Assembly: GCF_000582685.1 (NCBI RefSeq)
Contig: NZ_KK073768.1
Location: forward strand, 810,509 to 874,508
Source of the DNA: [Scytonema hofmanni] UTEX 2349
GTDB taxonomy: Bacteria > Cyanobacteriota > Cyanobacteriia > Cyanobacteriales > Nostocaceae
DNA: 64,000 nt
Direction of reading: 5' to 3'
Shown piece by piece: positions 7,659 to 16,328 of the stretch. Position 1 is the first letter of the stretch. Each line of letters opens with the position of its first letter. The notes under the pieces were generated by a model, which had not been told where the DNA came from, made no database searches, and saw only the letters and a program-made list of their open reading frames with translations. Made by a program: the position numbers and the translations under genes.

Positions 7659-9134
7659 TTATTCTACTTGCGAACTGCCTTCATTTGAAACGATATACGG
7701 TGATTTTATCGGAGGAAATTTTTTGATAGCAACTAATGCTTGGTAAACCATTGCTGCTACTTCTGCGCGTGTGGCAAAGCGAGAAGGCTCGATTTGCTTA
7801 GGGTTTGGGTAATTAACTACGATTTTTTGTTGTGTGGCAGTTGCAACTGCTGTACGGGCATAATCAATAATGGTATTACGGTCACTGTAACAGAGTAAGG
7901 CATCTGATTGTGCCGATGGCAACTTCAGTCCGTTAACTAAAGAGACAATTACTTGTAGTCGCTGGACATTTTGATTAGGACTGAAAGTGCGATCGCTTTT
8001 TCCACCCACAAAACCACCCATAGCGGCGATTTGAATCGCATTATAAGCCCAAAAGTCCTTGGGGACGTCAACAAAAGCCGGTGCTGGGTATCTGGGAGTG
8101 GGATTAAATGCTGCCGCTACTAAAGCTGCATAATCGGCACGAGTCATCGGTTTATCTGGGGCAAAAGTCCCATCAGGCAAGCTGTTAATCAAATTCTTGC
8201 TTGCCAATGCTTCCACAAAATCCGCTGCCCAATGTCCAGCCAAATCGGAAACAAGAGCGATCAACTCTACTAATCCCTTCACCTGAGCCGGATTCAACTG
8301 ATTACCTACTAATATTAGTTTTTGTGATGTAACATTATTTAAATCAAATTGACCGTTATCCCGAAAAATATTTTCACCGCTGTCTTGTTTAATACCTAAA
8401 TTTGGATTTGCATTCCCGTTGACGAACAGTCCCCCTTGGGTATTATTGGCAATGAGATTTTGACGTAGCACGGGTTGCGCTTGTCTGGAGAGAGCGATCG
8501 CTGTGCGATTTTCTATTAGTTTGTTCTTTACAAGCATTGGGGCAGCAGAATCACTAATTGCGATGCCAATAATATTTTTTTGAAAAATATTCCGCAGCAC
8601 TTCCCCTTTACTATTACCAGCCATCACCAAGCCACTGACAGCGTTTTCCACGAACAGATTATCTAGAATTGCAGGTTTAGCACTCCCCGTCACAAACAAA
8701 GCTTCCCGACCACACTTGGTAAAAGTATTATTAACCAAAGAGGGTGCGGTGGATTCAATCCAAACACCAGTGCCTTTTGCGGCTGTATTCGTCACAGTTA
8801 CACCCATGACAGTCGCTTCACCTAACAATAGCAGGGTGATATTTTGCCATCCAAAGCTTTGGCTTTGATATGCACCACTCCCTTCAATGACAATTCCTCG
8901 ACCTTTAGTGCCTTCGTTACCCACCACCAACACACCATCGGGGATGAATAGCGGAAACACTTCTCCATTCAGAGAATTGTAATTTCCCTCCGCCAGTTGA
9001 ATAATTGTAGATTTTGTGCTTACTTTTAAAGCACGGCTAATGGTTTTAAACGGACTGAACTTGGAACCAGCATTGGCATCATTTCCAGTCACAGGGTTGA
9101 CATAGAGTGTGGCAACGACGGTAGAGTTCACCAT
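7659..9134 (-). CDS. DUF1565 beta-helix protein with C-terminal SLH domains
   Basis: 491 aa. Residues about 8-270 form a DUF1565 right-handed beta-helix closely resembling the N-terminal domain of the protein at 3532-5316 (NPVTGNDANAG, SPFKTISRAL, then GxxVxNNxF-type rungs). Residues about 293-480 hold three S-layer homology modules: LAGHWAADFVEALASKNL..., FVDVPKDFWAYNAIQIAA... and a third around IIDYARTAVATATQQKIV, each followed by a TRADYAAL-, VQRLQVIV- or TRAEVAAM-like helix. SLH modules anchor proteins to the cell wall. No signal peptide is visible at the N-terminus and a stop lies just upstream, which is odd for an envelope protein; the start may be truncated or export may differ. Likely surface role, unproven. 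Confidence 0.8.
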   Translation of the reverse strand: MVNSTVVATLYVNPVTGNDANAGSKFSPFKTISRALKVSTKSTIIQLAEGNYNSLNGEVFPLFIPDGVLVVGNEGTKGRGIVIEGSGAYQSQSFGWQNITLLLLGEATVMGVTVTNTAAKGTGVWIESTAPSLVNNTFTKCGREALFVTGSAKPAILDNLFVENAVSGLVMAGNSKGEVLRNIFQKNIIGIAISDSAAPMLVKNKLIENRTAIALSRQAQPVLRQNLIANNTQGGLFVNGNANPNLGIKQDSGENIFRDNGQFDLNNVTSQKLILVGNQLNPAQVKGLVELIALVSDLAGHWAADFVEALASKNLINSLPDGTFAPDKPMTRADYAALVAAAFNPTPRYPAPAFVDVPKDFWAYNAIQIAAMGGFVGGKSDRTFSPNQNVQRLQVIVSLVNGLKLPSAQSDALLCYSDRNTIIDYARTAVATATQQKIVVNYPNPKQIEPSRFATRAEVAAMVYQALVAIKKFPPIKSPYIVSNEGSSQVE

Positions 9135-9250
9135 TGGTAGTTGATAGACAATTGTTTAAATTATGACCGAAATTAGCGATCGCTTCGTGGGGATTAGAAC
9201 TAGAAACAAAGCCTCTGGAAACAATTGTGGCAGTCTACCAGCTAAATGAC

Positions 9251-9396
9251 TTAAGACTTTGGCGCGATTTGGCTTATCTTCAATCTCCTTGCTTCATTTT
9301 CTGGATTCTCTGCCACATCCTTAGCTGCTTCCAGCGTCATTGGTTTTGCCTCCACCTTTGGTTGCAGTTTACTCCAAATATCAGTTGCCTTTCGCT
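9251..9396 (-). pseudogene. remnant of a small cyanobacterial hypothetical protein
   Basis: The minus strand reads KATDIWSKLQPKVEAKPMT then LEAAKDVAENPENEARRLKI and stops at 9251. The pattern WxKLxPKVEAKxxAxxAVxDVAxNPEDE is one I associate with small cyanobacterial proteins of unknown function; the expected N-terminal part and the QAALRxQLKKLL tail are missing. Fragment only, tentative. Confidence 0.35.
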
Positions 9397-9415
9397 AAAC
9401 ATCCTCACCAATCTG

Positions 9416-9616
9416 GGAGGGGGAAAGGGGAAAGGAAAAAAGGGGAAAGGTGAAGAAGTTATTTAAAATACGCATAAACTTTTTATATGATTCTTTCCCC
9501 CTATAGGGGTTTGAAGCCCACGGATTGTAGTCCTGTCTATAAGAGTGGAGGGGTTACAATCCACGAACAATTTCTTCCCCCCTTTCCCCTTTCCCCTTTA
9601 CCCTTTACCCCTCTTC
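9416..9616. repeat. about 200-bp dispersed element bounded by GGGGAAA / CCCCTTT arrays
   Basis: GGGGAAAGGGG-type array (about 9416-9450), TTTAAAATACGCATAAA, a middle with AGGGGTTTGAAGCCC, then a CCTTTCCCC array (9577-9612). The same order recurs at 43455-43665 and, less well, at 32170-32345. The two ends are complementary and could pair. Confidence 0.6.
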
Positions 9617-10051
9617 ATGAACAAGTTTCTGGGATGCACCTTCCACAGCCTTATTGCCCACATTCAGTAGAAATGGCAGACAGGGTGCTAAAAATTTAAC
9701 TAGTAAAGCTATATCCATTGGTTTATCTAGGCGAAAATTACTTCATAAATGTATGAATCCTTACCAGGTAAGCAAGGAATAATTTATACTTCAAAGCTAA
9801 GTTTAATGATTCAGGAAAACCTTTACTTGGATTTGAGGTTGATCTGAGATAGGTAAAAATTCGGAAATCGAGGTTGTAAATGGTTAACCTACATAAAGTT
9901 GATAAATTACTACTTTCTTGTACCCAGATTCCCCACTTCACACTGACTAAGTACAACACTTTCTTCCCCAATCTCCTTAAAATCCGTTGCATTTTGAAAA
10001 TATTGCTTTAATATCTTTTAATGTCCTATCAGCAATCAGGCGAATTTAACG

Positions 10052-11059
10052 ATGATTTCAGTTGATGGTCTGAGTAAAATATACGGCTCAACGACAGCAA
10101 TCACTGATGTTACTTTTAACGTAGAGGAAGGTGAGATTTTAGGGTTCTTGGGACCCAATGGTGCTGGGAAAACTACAACCATGCGGATTTTAGCTGGTTA
10201 TTTACCGGCGACAAGTGGCACAGTGAGAATTGCTGGCTACGATGTCCATGAAAATTCTCTCTTAGTACGGCAACGAATTGGCTATTTACCGGAAACACCA
10301 CCGTTATATCCAGAAATGACGGTTGAAGGCTTTTTGTATTTTGTGACACGGATTAAGGGAGTACCGGCTGGTGATCGCACTACCAAAGTAAAAGCAGCGA
10401 TTCAGCGTTGTAATTTAGAAGACAAGCATAATGTAATTATTCGCAAGCTTTCTAAGGGATATCGTCAACGAGTTGGCATTGCTCAGGCGATCGTCCACGA
10501 TCCACCAGCTATCATTCTAGATGAACCTACTGTTGGTCTTGATCCCCGGCAAATCATTGAAGTGCGGAATTTAATTAAAAGTCTCGCGGGTACTCACACA
10601 ATTATTCTCTCTACGCACATTTTGCCAGAAGTGAGCATGACTTGTAACCGTGTAGCCATTATTAATCGTGGGAAAATAGTAGCAACTAACACCCCAGAAA
10701 ATCTGATGACGCAGTTGACAGGTGGTTCTGGATATGAATTAGAAATTGCCGGAGAACCTGCCTTAGCCAAACAGGTATTGCAAAACTTAGCTGATGTCAG
10801 TTTGGTAGAATCGATGCCGAACGGAATTAACGGTCATACCCCAATTGAGGATAACCGAGCTTATTTGCGGGTTATATCGCAACCAGGAAGCGAACCAGGA
10901 CAGGAAATTGTCATGGCATTGGTGCGTGGGGGATTTGGTTTATATGAAATGCGACGTGTCAGCGCTACTTTAGAAGATGTCTTCTTGCAACTGACTACAG
11001 AAGAAAAAAATTTGTCATCTGAGGTAGACGATGAAGCTAAAGAAGGAGAAGCAGCGTAA
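10052..11059 (+). CDS. ABC transporter ATP-binding protein, GldA-like
   Basis: 335 aa. Walker A GPNGAGKTTT (about residues 35-44), signature LSKGYRQRVG, Walker B AIILDEPT and the switch histidine in STH. The C-terminal extension after about residue 220 is typical of ABC-2 exporter and gliding-type ATPases. The stop codon directly abuts the ATG of the permease gene, and GldG-like and DUF4340 genes follow, so this is the motor of a four-gene ABC operon. Substrate is unknown. In Bacteroidetes GldAFG was linked to gliding; in cyanobacteria that role is not established. Confidence 0.9.
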   Translation: MISVDGLSKIYGSTTAITDVTFNVEEGEILGFLGPNGAGKTTTMRILAGYLPATSGTVRIAGYDVHENSLLVRQRIGYLPETPPLYPEMTVEGFLYFVTRIKGVPAGDRTTKVKAAIQRCNLEDKHNVIIRKLSKGYRQRVGIAQAIVHDPPAIILDEPTVGLDPRQIIEVRNLIKSLAGTHTIILSTHILPEVSMTCNRVAIINRGKIVATNTPENLMTQLTGGSGYELEIAGEPALAKQVLQNLADVSLVESMPNGINGHTPIEDNRAYLRVISQPGSEPGQEIVMALVRGGFGLYEMRRVSATLEDVFLQLTTEEKNLSSEVDDEAKEGEAA

Positions 11060-11872
11060 ATGGGTGTAGTGCTGAGTAATATTATTGCCATTTATCGCCG
11101 CGAGTTACAAAGTTATTTTGTATCGCCTTTAGCTTATGCGATCGCCAGTATTTTTTGGCTGTTGTCTGGATTGTTCTTAGTCTTGATTTTGCTCGGACCC
11201 GAAGGTATTTTACCAACAGTTGCGGCATATGATTTACAAGGGCAACAAGTCGGGGTGCCAGTACCACCAATTGATGTTCCCTACGAATTTGTCAGGGCAT
11301 TTTTAGATCGTATGGGATGGCTGTTGCTGTTTGTACTGCCAATTCTTTCAATGGGACTGTATGCCGAAGAACGCAAACGCGGTACATTGGAACTTTTAGC
11401 GACATCCCCAGTCACAAATTGGGCAGTAGCTATAGGTAAGTTATTGGGAGTGTTAACATTTTTTACAACAATGGTAGCACCACTGCTGGGGTTTGAAGCG
11501 ATCGCCTTAAGTGGATCGACTCCACCAATATCACCAACAATTCCCTTATTGGGTCATCTAGCATTAATCTTACTAGCAGCGGCAATATTGTCTATAGGGA
11601 TGTTTATTTCCTCTTTAACAGACAGCACAATTCTATCTGCCGTTCTCACATTTGCAGTGATTTTATTGCTGTTGTTCTTAGACTTAATCGCCAAAAATAT
11701 TGGTGGTGTCGCGGGAGAAGCTTTAAGTCATCTATCCTTACTCAAACATTACAACAACCTTGTACAAGGAATTTTCGATACTAGCAGCTTGATATTATTT
11801 GCTAGTTACATTGTTTTAGGCATCTTCCTCACAGCACAATCAATTGATGCATTGCGATTTCAGCGTAATTAG
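11060..11872 (+). CDS. ABC-2 type permease, GldF-like
   Basis: 270 aa integral membrane protein with about six hydrophobic segments (first at LAYAIASIFWLLSGLFLVLILL, last at LILFASYIVLGIFLTA). Cytoplasmic motif YAEERKRGTLELLATSPV (about residues 101-118) is the conserved coupling segment of ABC-2 permeases. The ATG directly follows the TAA of the ATPase gene, implying translational coupling. It would form the membrane channel of the GldA/GldF-type complex. Confidence 0.9.
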   Translation: MGVVLSNIIAIYRRELQSYFVSPLAYAIASIFWLLSGLFLVLILLGPEGILPTVAAYDLQGQQVGVPVPPIDVPYEFVRAFLDRMGWLLLFVLPILSMGLYAEERKRGTLELLATSPVTNWAVAIGKLLGVLTFFTTMVAPLLGFEAIALSGSTPPISPTIPLLGHLALILLAAAILSIGMFISSLTDSTILSAVLTFAVILLLLFLDLIAKNIGGVAGEALSHLSLLKHYNNLVQGIFDTSSLILFASYIVLGIFLTAQSIDALRFQRN

Positions 11873-11986
11873 TTAGTGGATGGTGGATAGTGGTTAGTGG
11901 ATGGTGGATAGTGGAATAACAACCAACAAATAACAACCAACAACTAACAACTAACAACCAACAACCAACAAATAACAAACAAGAAT
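11873..11986. repeat. paired STRR arrays (GTGGATAGTGGTTA arm and AACAACCAACAA arm)
   Basis: TGGATGGTGGATAG/TGGTTAG units (about 11875-11914) are followed by ACAACCA/ACAACTA units (about 11916-11980). The two arms are roughly complementary and would pair in the operon transcript between the permease and GldG-like genes. Confidence 0.75.
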
Positions 11987-11987
11987 T

Positions 11988-13544
11988 ATGAAAATCATCG
12001 CCAAACAAACACTTTGGAAATATCTATTTTGGTTTGGTCCATTTTTACTTTTTGCTGGCTTAACAGCGGGGTTAGTATCGCAAAAGTGGGGAGTAATTCC
12101 ATTAGCATTTTTGATTGCAGGAATTGCGATCGTCGGCTTTTGGTTTATCTGGCAAACTCAACGAACTAACTGGTGGGGACGTCGTTCTACCCAAGCTGGT
12201 ACAAATGCTTTGGTTGCAACTATTGCAGTATTGGCAATTTTGGGTTTTATTAATTTCTTAGGCACTCGCTATCACCTACGAACAGATTTAACTGATAGTC
12301 AGTTATTTACCCTTGCGCCGCAATCACGAGAATTGGTAAACTCTTTACAAAAGCCTGCAAAAGTATGGGTGTTTGATGTTAATCGAAATCCCCAAGATTT
12401 GGAATTACTGGAAAATTATCGCCGACAAAGTTCAAATTTTAAGTTTGAATTTGTCGATCCACAAGTAAGACCAGGATTAGCAGATAAATTTGGCGTGAAA
12501 GATTATGGAGAAGTTTATCTAGAATCTCAGGATAGACGACAGTTAGTGCAAGTGGTGAATCAAAATGAACGTCTGTCAGAAATTCGCTTGACTAATAGCT
12601 TACAACAAATCACTAGCACAACCACAGCTCAAGTTTACTTCCTTCAAGGTCACGGCGAACGTCAACTTGCAACAGGTGAAGGTGCAATTTCCCAAGGAAT
12701 TCAAGCGTTAAATGACAAAAATTTCACCACATCACCACTAAATCTGGCAGAAAAGTCGGCAGTTCCTGATGATGTATCTGTGGTAATTGTCGCAGGTGCA
12801 AAAAAAGCTTTGTTTGATAATGAAGTCAAAGCTTTGCAAAGCTATCTCAATCGAGGTGGTAATTTGCTGTTGATGATCGATCCAAATACTGACTCTAAAC
12901 TTGATAGTTTACTACAACAGTGGGGCGTGCGTCTGGATAATCGTTTAGCGGTTGATGTTTCTAACAACGTCGGGCTTGGTCCTGCGGTTGCTTTAGTGAC
13001 ACAATATGGACAACACCCAATTACTAAAGATTTCGGTAATGGTATTTCGCTTTATCCGTTTGCCCGTCCTTTAGAAGTTACCCCAGTACCAGGTGTTGAG
13101 TCTACCACGTTGATGGTAACGAAACCATATCCCAGTAGTTGGGCAGAAAGCGACTTGCAAAGCGAAAATTTGCAATTTAATGAAGGAAGCGATCGCAAAG
13201 GTCCATTAACTTTAGGTGTAGCATTAAAACGCAAACTATCAGCCAAACCTCAAACTCAACCTACCTCCACTTTTACCGAATCACGCTTAGTAGTGTTAGG
13301 AAATTCCGATTTCGCTACCGATGGTTTGTTTCAACAACAGTTAAACGGAGACGTATTTCTCAACTCAGTTACTTGGTTGAGTCAGCAAGATCAGCAACCT
13401 CTTTCGATTCGTCCCAAAGAAGTCAAAAATCGCCGTATTAACATCACGGGGATGCAGGCAAATCTTTTAGCATTATCATCTTTGATAATATTACCCCTGA
13501 TTGGGTTAGCTTTCTCTGGTGTTCTCTGGTGGAAGCGACGGTAA
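11988..13544 (+). CDS. GldG family ABC-type auxiliary protein
   Basis: 518 aa. Three hydrophobic segments near the N-terminus (about residues 10-30, 33-53, 72-92), a large extracytoplasmic region of the ABC-transport-auxiliary type (YFLQGHGERQ, then VIVAGAKKALFDNEVKALQSYL, LLMIDPNTDS) and a C-terminal membrane anchor (LLALSSLIILPLIGLAFSGVLWW) followed by Lys/Arg. This is the usual layout of GldG-like proteins, thought to work with the ABC-2 permease on an envelope substrate. It is in the ABC operon, separated from the permease by an STRR hairpin region. Confidence 0.88.
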   Translation: MKIIAKQTLWKYLFWFGPFLLFAGLTAGLVSQKWGVIPLAFLIAGIAIVGFWFIWQTQRTNWWGRRSTQAGTNALVATIAVLAILGFINFLGTRYHLRTDLTDSQLFTLAPQSRELVNSLQKPAKVWVFDVNRNPQDLELLENYRRQSSNFKFEFVDPQVRPGLADKFGVKDYGEVYLESQDRRQLVQVVNQNERLSEIRLTNSLQQITSTTTAQVYFLQGHGERQLATGEGAISQGIQALNDKNFTTSPLNLAEKSAVPDDVSVVIVAGAKKALFDNEVKALQSYLNRGGNLLLMIDPNTDSKLDSLLQQWGVRLDNRLAVDVSNNVGLGPAVALVTQYGQHPITKDFGNGISLYPFARPLEVTPVPGVESTTLMVTKPYPSSWAESDLQSENLQFNEGSDRKGPLTLGVALKRKLSAKPQTQPTSTFTESRLVVLGNSDFATDGLFQQQLNGDVFLNSVTWLSQQDQQPLSIRPKEVKNRRINITGMQANLLALSSLIILPLIGLAFSGVLWWKRR

Positions 13545-13640
13545 TGGTTAGTGGATAGTAGTTAGTGGATAGGGGTTAGTGGGAAATCTTAACAAGCAAC
13601 AACTATCAACTATCAACCAACAACTAACAAATAACAACTA
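13545..13640. repeat. paired STRR arrays
   Basis: Same construction as 11873-11986: GTTAGTGGATAGTAGTTAG units, then CAACTATCAACTATCAACC and CAACTAACAAATAACAAC units. It fills the gap between the GldG-like and DUF4340 genes. Confidence 0.75.
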
Positions 13641-13644
13641 ACAA

Positions 13645-14268
13645 ATGATGAAATTGCCACGAACGACTTTAATTTTGATATTGCTAGCGCTGGGTAGTGG
13701 TACTTTTGTTTACTTCTATGAAATTAAAGGGGCGCCTGTGCGAGAGGAAGTAAAGGAGAAAAAACAGCAAATTTTCTCTTTTGCAGCAGATGATGTCCAG
13801 TCTTTGACGGTAAAGACGGAAAATGTGACTTTAAATCTGGAACGTAATAATAATGCTGGCAATACAAAATGGTTGATAAAATCTCCCACAGCAGTTCCAG
13901 CAAACGATCCGATTGTTTCTTATTTGATGGATTTGCTAGTGAAGGGTAAGAGCGATCGCACTTTATCAATTCCAGCTAACCAGCTTGCAGATTTTGGTTT
14001 AAATCCACCCCAGGCAACTATCAATATAAAGCTGAAAAATCAGAAAACTCATCAATTAACTTTAGGTAAACCTGATTTTAATCGCCGTTTCTTGTATGCT
14101 CAAGTTGATCCTACTCCTAAACCAGATGGTAATATCAATGTACTATTGGTATCCACTGATTTTGAAAATGCAGTCAAGCGGGAGCTTTCAGAGTGGCAGC
14201 AACCTGGAAATAATAATATCAAAAATTTACCTAGCCCCGTAAAACCCAATCCAGCAAACACCAAATAA
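13645..14268 (+). CDS. DUF4340 domain-containing protein
   Basis: 207 aa. N-terminal single membrane anchor or signal segment (TTLILILLALGSGTFVYFYEI, about residues 6-26), then a DUF4340 domain with LTVKTENVTLNLER, LIKSPTAVPAND, SIPANQLADFGLNPPQATINI and LGKPDFNRRFLYAQVD. DUF4340 proteins are regularly the last gene of GldAFG-like operons and are probably extracytoplasmic accessory subunits. Two adjacent ATG codons (13645 and 13648) could start it. Confidence 0.85.
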   Translation: MMKLPRTTLILILLALGSGTFVYFYEIKGAPVREEVKEKKQQIFSFAADDVQSLTVKTENVTLNLERNNNAGNTKWLIKSPTAVPANDPIVSYLMDLLVKGKSDRTLSIPANQLADFGLNPPQATINIKLKNQKTHQLTLGKPDFNRRFLYAQVDPTPKPDGNINVLLVSTDFENAVKRELSEWQQPGNNNIKNLPSPVKPNPANTK

Positions 14269-14408
14269 ATCAAAAAAAAGGGGAAAGGGAAAACGGAAAC
14301 CCCATAAATTGCAAGAGCTTCTTTGACTAATTGTCTATTAATCAAATAGACAAAAGGTAAATAAACAATGATTAAAAATTAAGTAGTTAATAACTTTGAT
14401 GTTAATCA

Positions 14409-14714
14409 TCAATCATCATAAAGTTTGGCGTTTGACTGCTTAATTAGTAAATCAATAATTTCTTTGTGTTTTTTATGAAACTTTAATAGTTCCAAATAAG
14501 CAAATGGCACTACTACTATCCATAAAATACTACCTATTACCAAAATTACACCAGAAAATAAGCGTTGCTCTAAATTCATTTGTTCATCTTGTAAAAAAAA
14601 ATGCAGCCATTCTGTAAAAAAACAGTAAGCCATCACCAGATAACAAATAATTGCCAAATAAATAAGAAGTGTGTGTAGCATATTGCTTCCATAAGTTACT
14701 AGTAAATGAACCAT
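14409..14714 (-). CDS. small two-TM hypothetical membrane protein
   Basis: 101 aa from the ATG at 14714; the frame extends to a TTG at 14768 but the extra 18 residues are not membrane-like. Two clear hydrophobic helices: about residues 15-35 (LIYLAIICYLVMAYCFF) and about 51-73 (GVILVIGSILWIVVVPFAYL), joined by an acidic loop, with a charged C-terminal tail (KFHKKHKEIIDLLIK). No family recognised. Opposite strand to the ABC operon and not part of it. Confidence 0.6.
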   Translation of the reverse strand: MVHLLVTYGSNMLHTLLIYLAIICYLVMAYCFFTEWLHFFLQDEQMNLEQRLFSGVILVIGSILWIVVVPFAYLELLKFHKKHKEIIDLLIKQSNAKLYDD

Positions 14715-14768
14715 TGAGATGAGGGTTTCGTTTTTTTCGGTGGCAGCAATTCCCTGATTAGTGGGCAA

Positions 14769-15391
14769 TTACCATTTGGGAGTTTTCTATTATACTAAAA
14801 TTTGTAAATTACGCATTGAGAGAAATTTGATTGTATGCCTAAACCCTTACTTGATTTGTGGAACAGAATTTAAGCATAAATCAGCTTTCTTTAGAATGGG
14901 TGTAAGCACTATCAAATTATGCAGTTTTAGAATAGAAATGGAAAAAATTGCCACTACTCTAGTCAGATCAACCAAGAAGATTGAGTGTAGTGCCATTAGC
15001 ACGTAAGTGTCTATTTGTAAACCACCTAAGTCCTAAAATTATCACGGTTTCTTGCTCGCAATATTAAACTATATTTTATACTACCTAAATTCAAGTCGAA
15101 TTTTTATCCTTTTTGTTCCTGTGTATACTGATCTACATAGGTGAAAAGTTTATAGCAATGCGATTTGATTTGGAGAATCACTCGTAGAGGTAAGGGACTG
15201 GGGACTGGGGACTGGGAAGGAGGAATAAAAGTGTACTGAGTTTTGTTCAAAAATCAAATATGAGTCCTATATAAAAGAAAAAGTTAAATAATTGGTAACT
15301 TAAATTACCAATTATCATTGATGATGCCAATCTTAATACTGTACATTTAAATAATATTTTTTAAAAAATCAAATAAAAATTCAAGAAACCT
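14769..15391. other. intergenic region, no gene seen
   Basis: AT-rich. It contains a GGGGACT heptamer array at about 15193-15218 and ends with a dispersed palindrome. No coding signal or family motif was found on either strand. Confidence 0.5.
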
Positions 15392-15418
15392 TGTAGAGAC
15401 GTAGCAGTGCTACGTCTT
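15392..15418. repeat. dispersed palindrome (TGTAGAGACGTAGCA type), copy 1
   Basis: GACGTAGCA and its complement TGCTACGTC around a one-base centre, with the left arm extended by TGTAGA. It stands 11 bp before the purU start codon. Confidence 0.75.
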
Positions 15419-15429
15419 TGTATATTATT

Positions 15430-16284
15430 ATGACAAGTCCGACAGCAACATTGTTAATTTCCTGCCCCGATCAACGGGGACTTGTAGCGAAAATTGCCAA
15501 CTTCATCTATGCTAATGGTGGCAATATCATCCACGCAGACCAGCATACAGACTTTGCGGCTGGTTTATTTCTCACCCGGATTGAATGGCAGTTGGATGGA
15601 TTTAATTTGCCGCGAGAATTGATTGCACCAGCATTTAATGCGATCGCTCAACCTTTAAGTGCAAAGTGGGAACTGCATTTTTCTGATACTGTACCGCGCA
15701 TTGCCATTTGGGTAAGCAAGCAAGACCATTGTCTATTTGACTTGATTTGGCGACAGCGTGCGAAAGAGTTTGCATCGGAAATTCCGCTAATTATCAGCAA
15801 CCATCCTGATTTAAAGCTGGTGGCAGAGAAATTTAATATCGATTATCACCACATTCCCATTACTAAAGATAGCAAGTCAGAACAGGAAGCTAAACAACTA
15901 GAATTACTACATCATTATAAAATTGATTTGGTTGTATTGGCTAAATATATGCAAGTTGTCAGTGCAGATTTTCTTGCTAAATTTCCCCAAACTATTAATA
16001 TTCACCACTCATTTTTACCAGCTTTTGTTGGCGCAAATCCCTATCACAGAGCTTTTGAACGTGGTGTAAAAATTATTGGGGCAACGGCTCATTACGCTAC
16101 TGCTGATTTAGATGCTGGTCCAATTATTGAGCAAGATGTAGTCCGAGTAAGTCACCGCGATGAAGTCGAAGATTTGATTAGAAAAGGTAAGGATTTGGAG
16201 CGAGTTGTCTTAGCAAGGGCAGTGCGTTTACACTTACAAAATCGGGTTTTGGTGTATGGAAATCGGACTGTGGTTTTTGGGTAG
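15430..16284 (+). CDS. purU: formyltetrahydrofolate deformylase
   Basis: 284 aa from the ATG at 15430 (a TTG 12 bp upstream lies inside a repeat). Residues 1-80 form an ACT regulatory domain (ATLLISCPDQRGLVAKIANFI); residues about 85-280 are the formyl-transferase fold with ISNHPDLK, INIHHSFLPAF holding the active-site His, and GATAHYATADLDAGPIIEQD with the catalytic Asp. It hydrolyses 10-formyl-THF to THF and formate, balancing one-carbon pools and supplying formate for purine synthesis. Length and motifs match PurU. Unusually, its TAG stop lies in a copy of the dispersed palindrome, and another copy precedes the start. Confidence 0.95.
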   Translation: MTSPTATLLISCPDQRGLVAKIANFIYANGGNIIHADQHTDFAAGLFLTRIEWQLDGFNLPRELIAPAFNAIAQPLSAKWELHFSDTVPRIAIWVSKQDHCLFDLIWRQRAKEFASEIPLIISNHPDLKLVAEKFNIDYHHIPITKDSKSEQEAKQLELLHHYKIDLVVLAKYMQVVSADFLAKFPQTINIHHSFLPAFVGANPYHRAFERGVKIIGATAHYATADLDAGPIIEQDVVRVSHRDEVEDLIRKGKDLERVVLARAVRLHLQNRVLVYGNRTVVFG

Positions 16285-16310
16285 AGACGTTGCATTGCTA
16301 CGTCTCTACG
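16281..16310. repeat. dispersed palindrome, copy 2 (supplies purU stop)
   Basis: Arms GTAGAGACG and CGTCTCTAC around a TTGCATTGCTA-like centre. The TAG at 16282-16284 ends purU. It lies between convergent purU and the haemoglobin gene and may terminate transcription. Confidence 0.75.
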
Positions 16311-16328
16311 AACATCATGCCCCGTTTA

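Larger units (their letters stand above)
9135..10051. other. repeat-rich intergenic region without an intact gene
   Basis: Holds one probable gene remnant (9251-9396), and a block at about 9416-9616 flanked by G/A-rich and C/T-rich purine-pyrimidine arrays. The rest (9620-10051) is AT-rich with no coding signal I trust; it includes the promoter region of the ABC operon. Confidence 0.6.

Noticed and set aside
9738..9992. An 84-aa minus-strand frame upstream of the ABC operon
   Set aside because: No recognisable pattern or start signal; probably chance.
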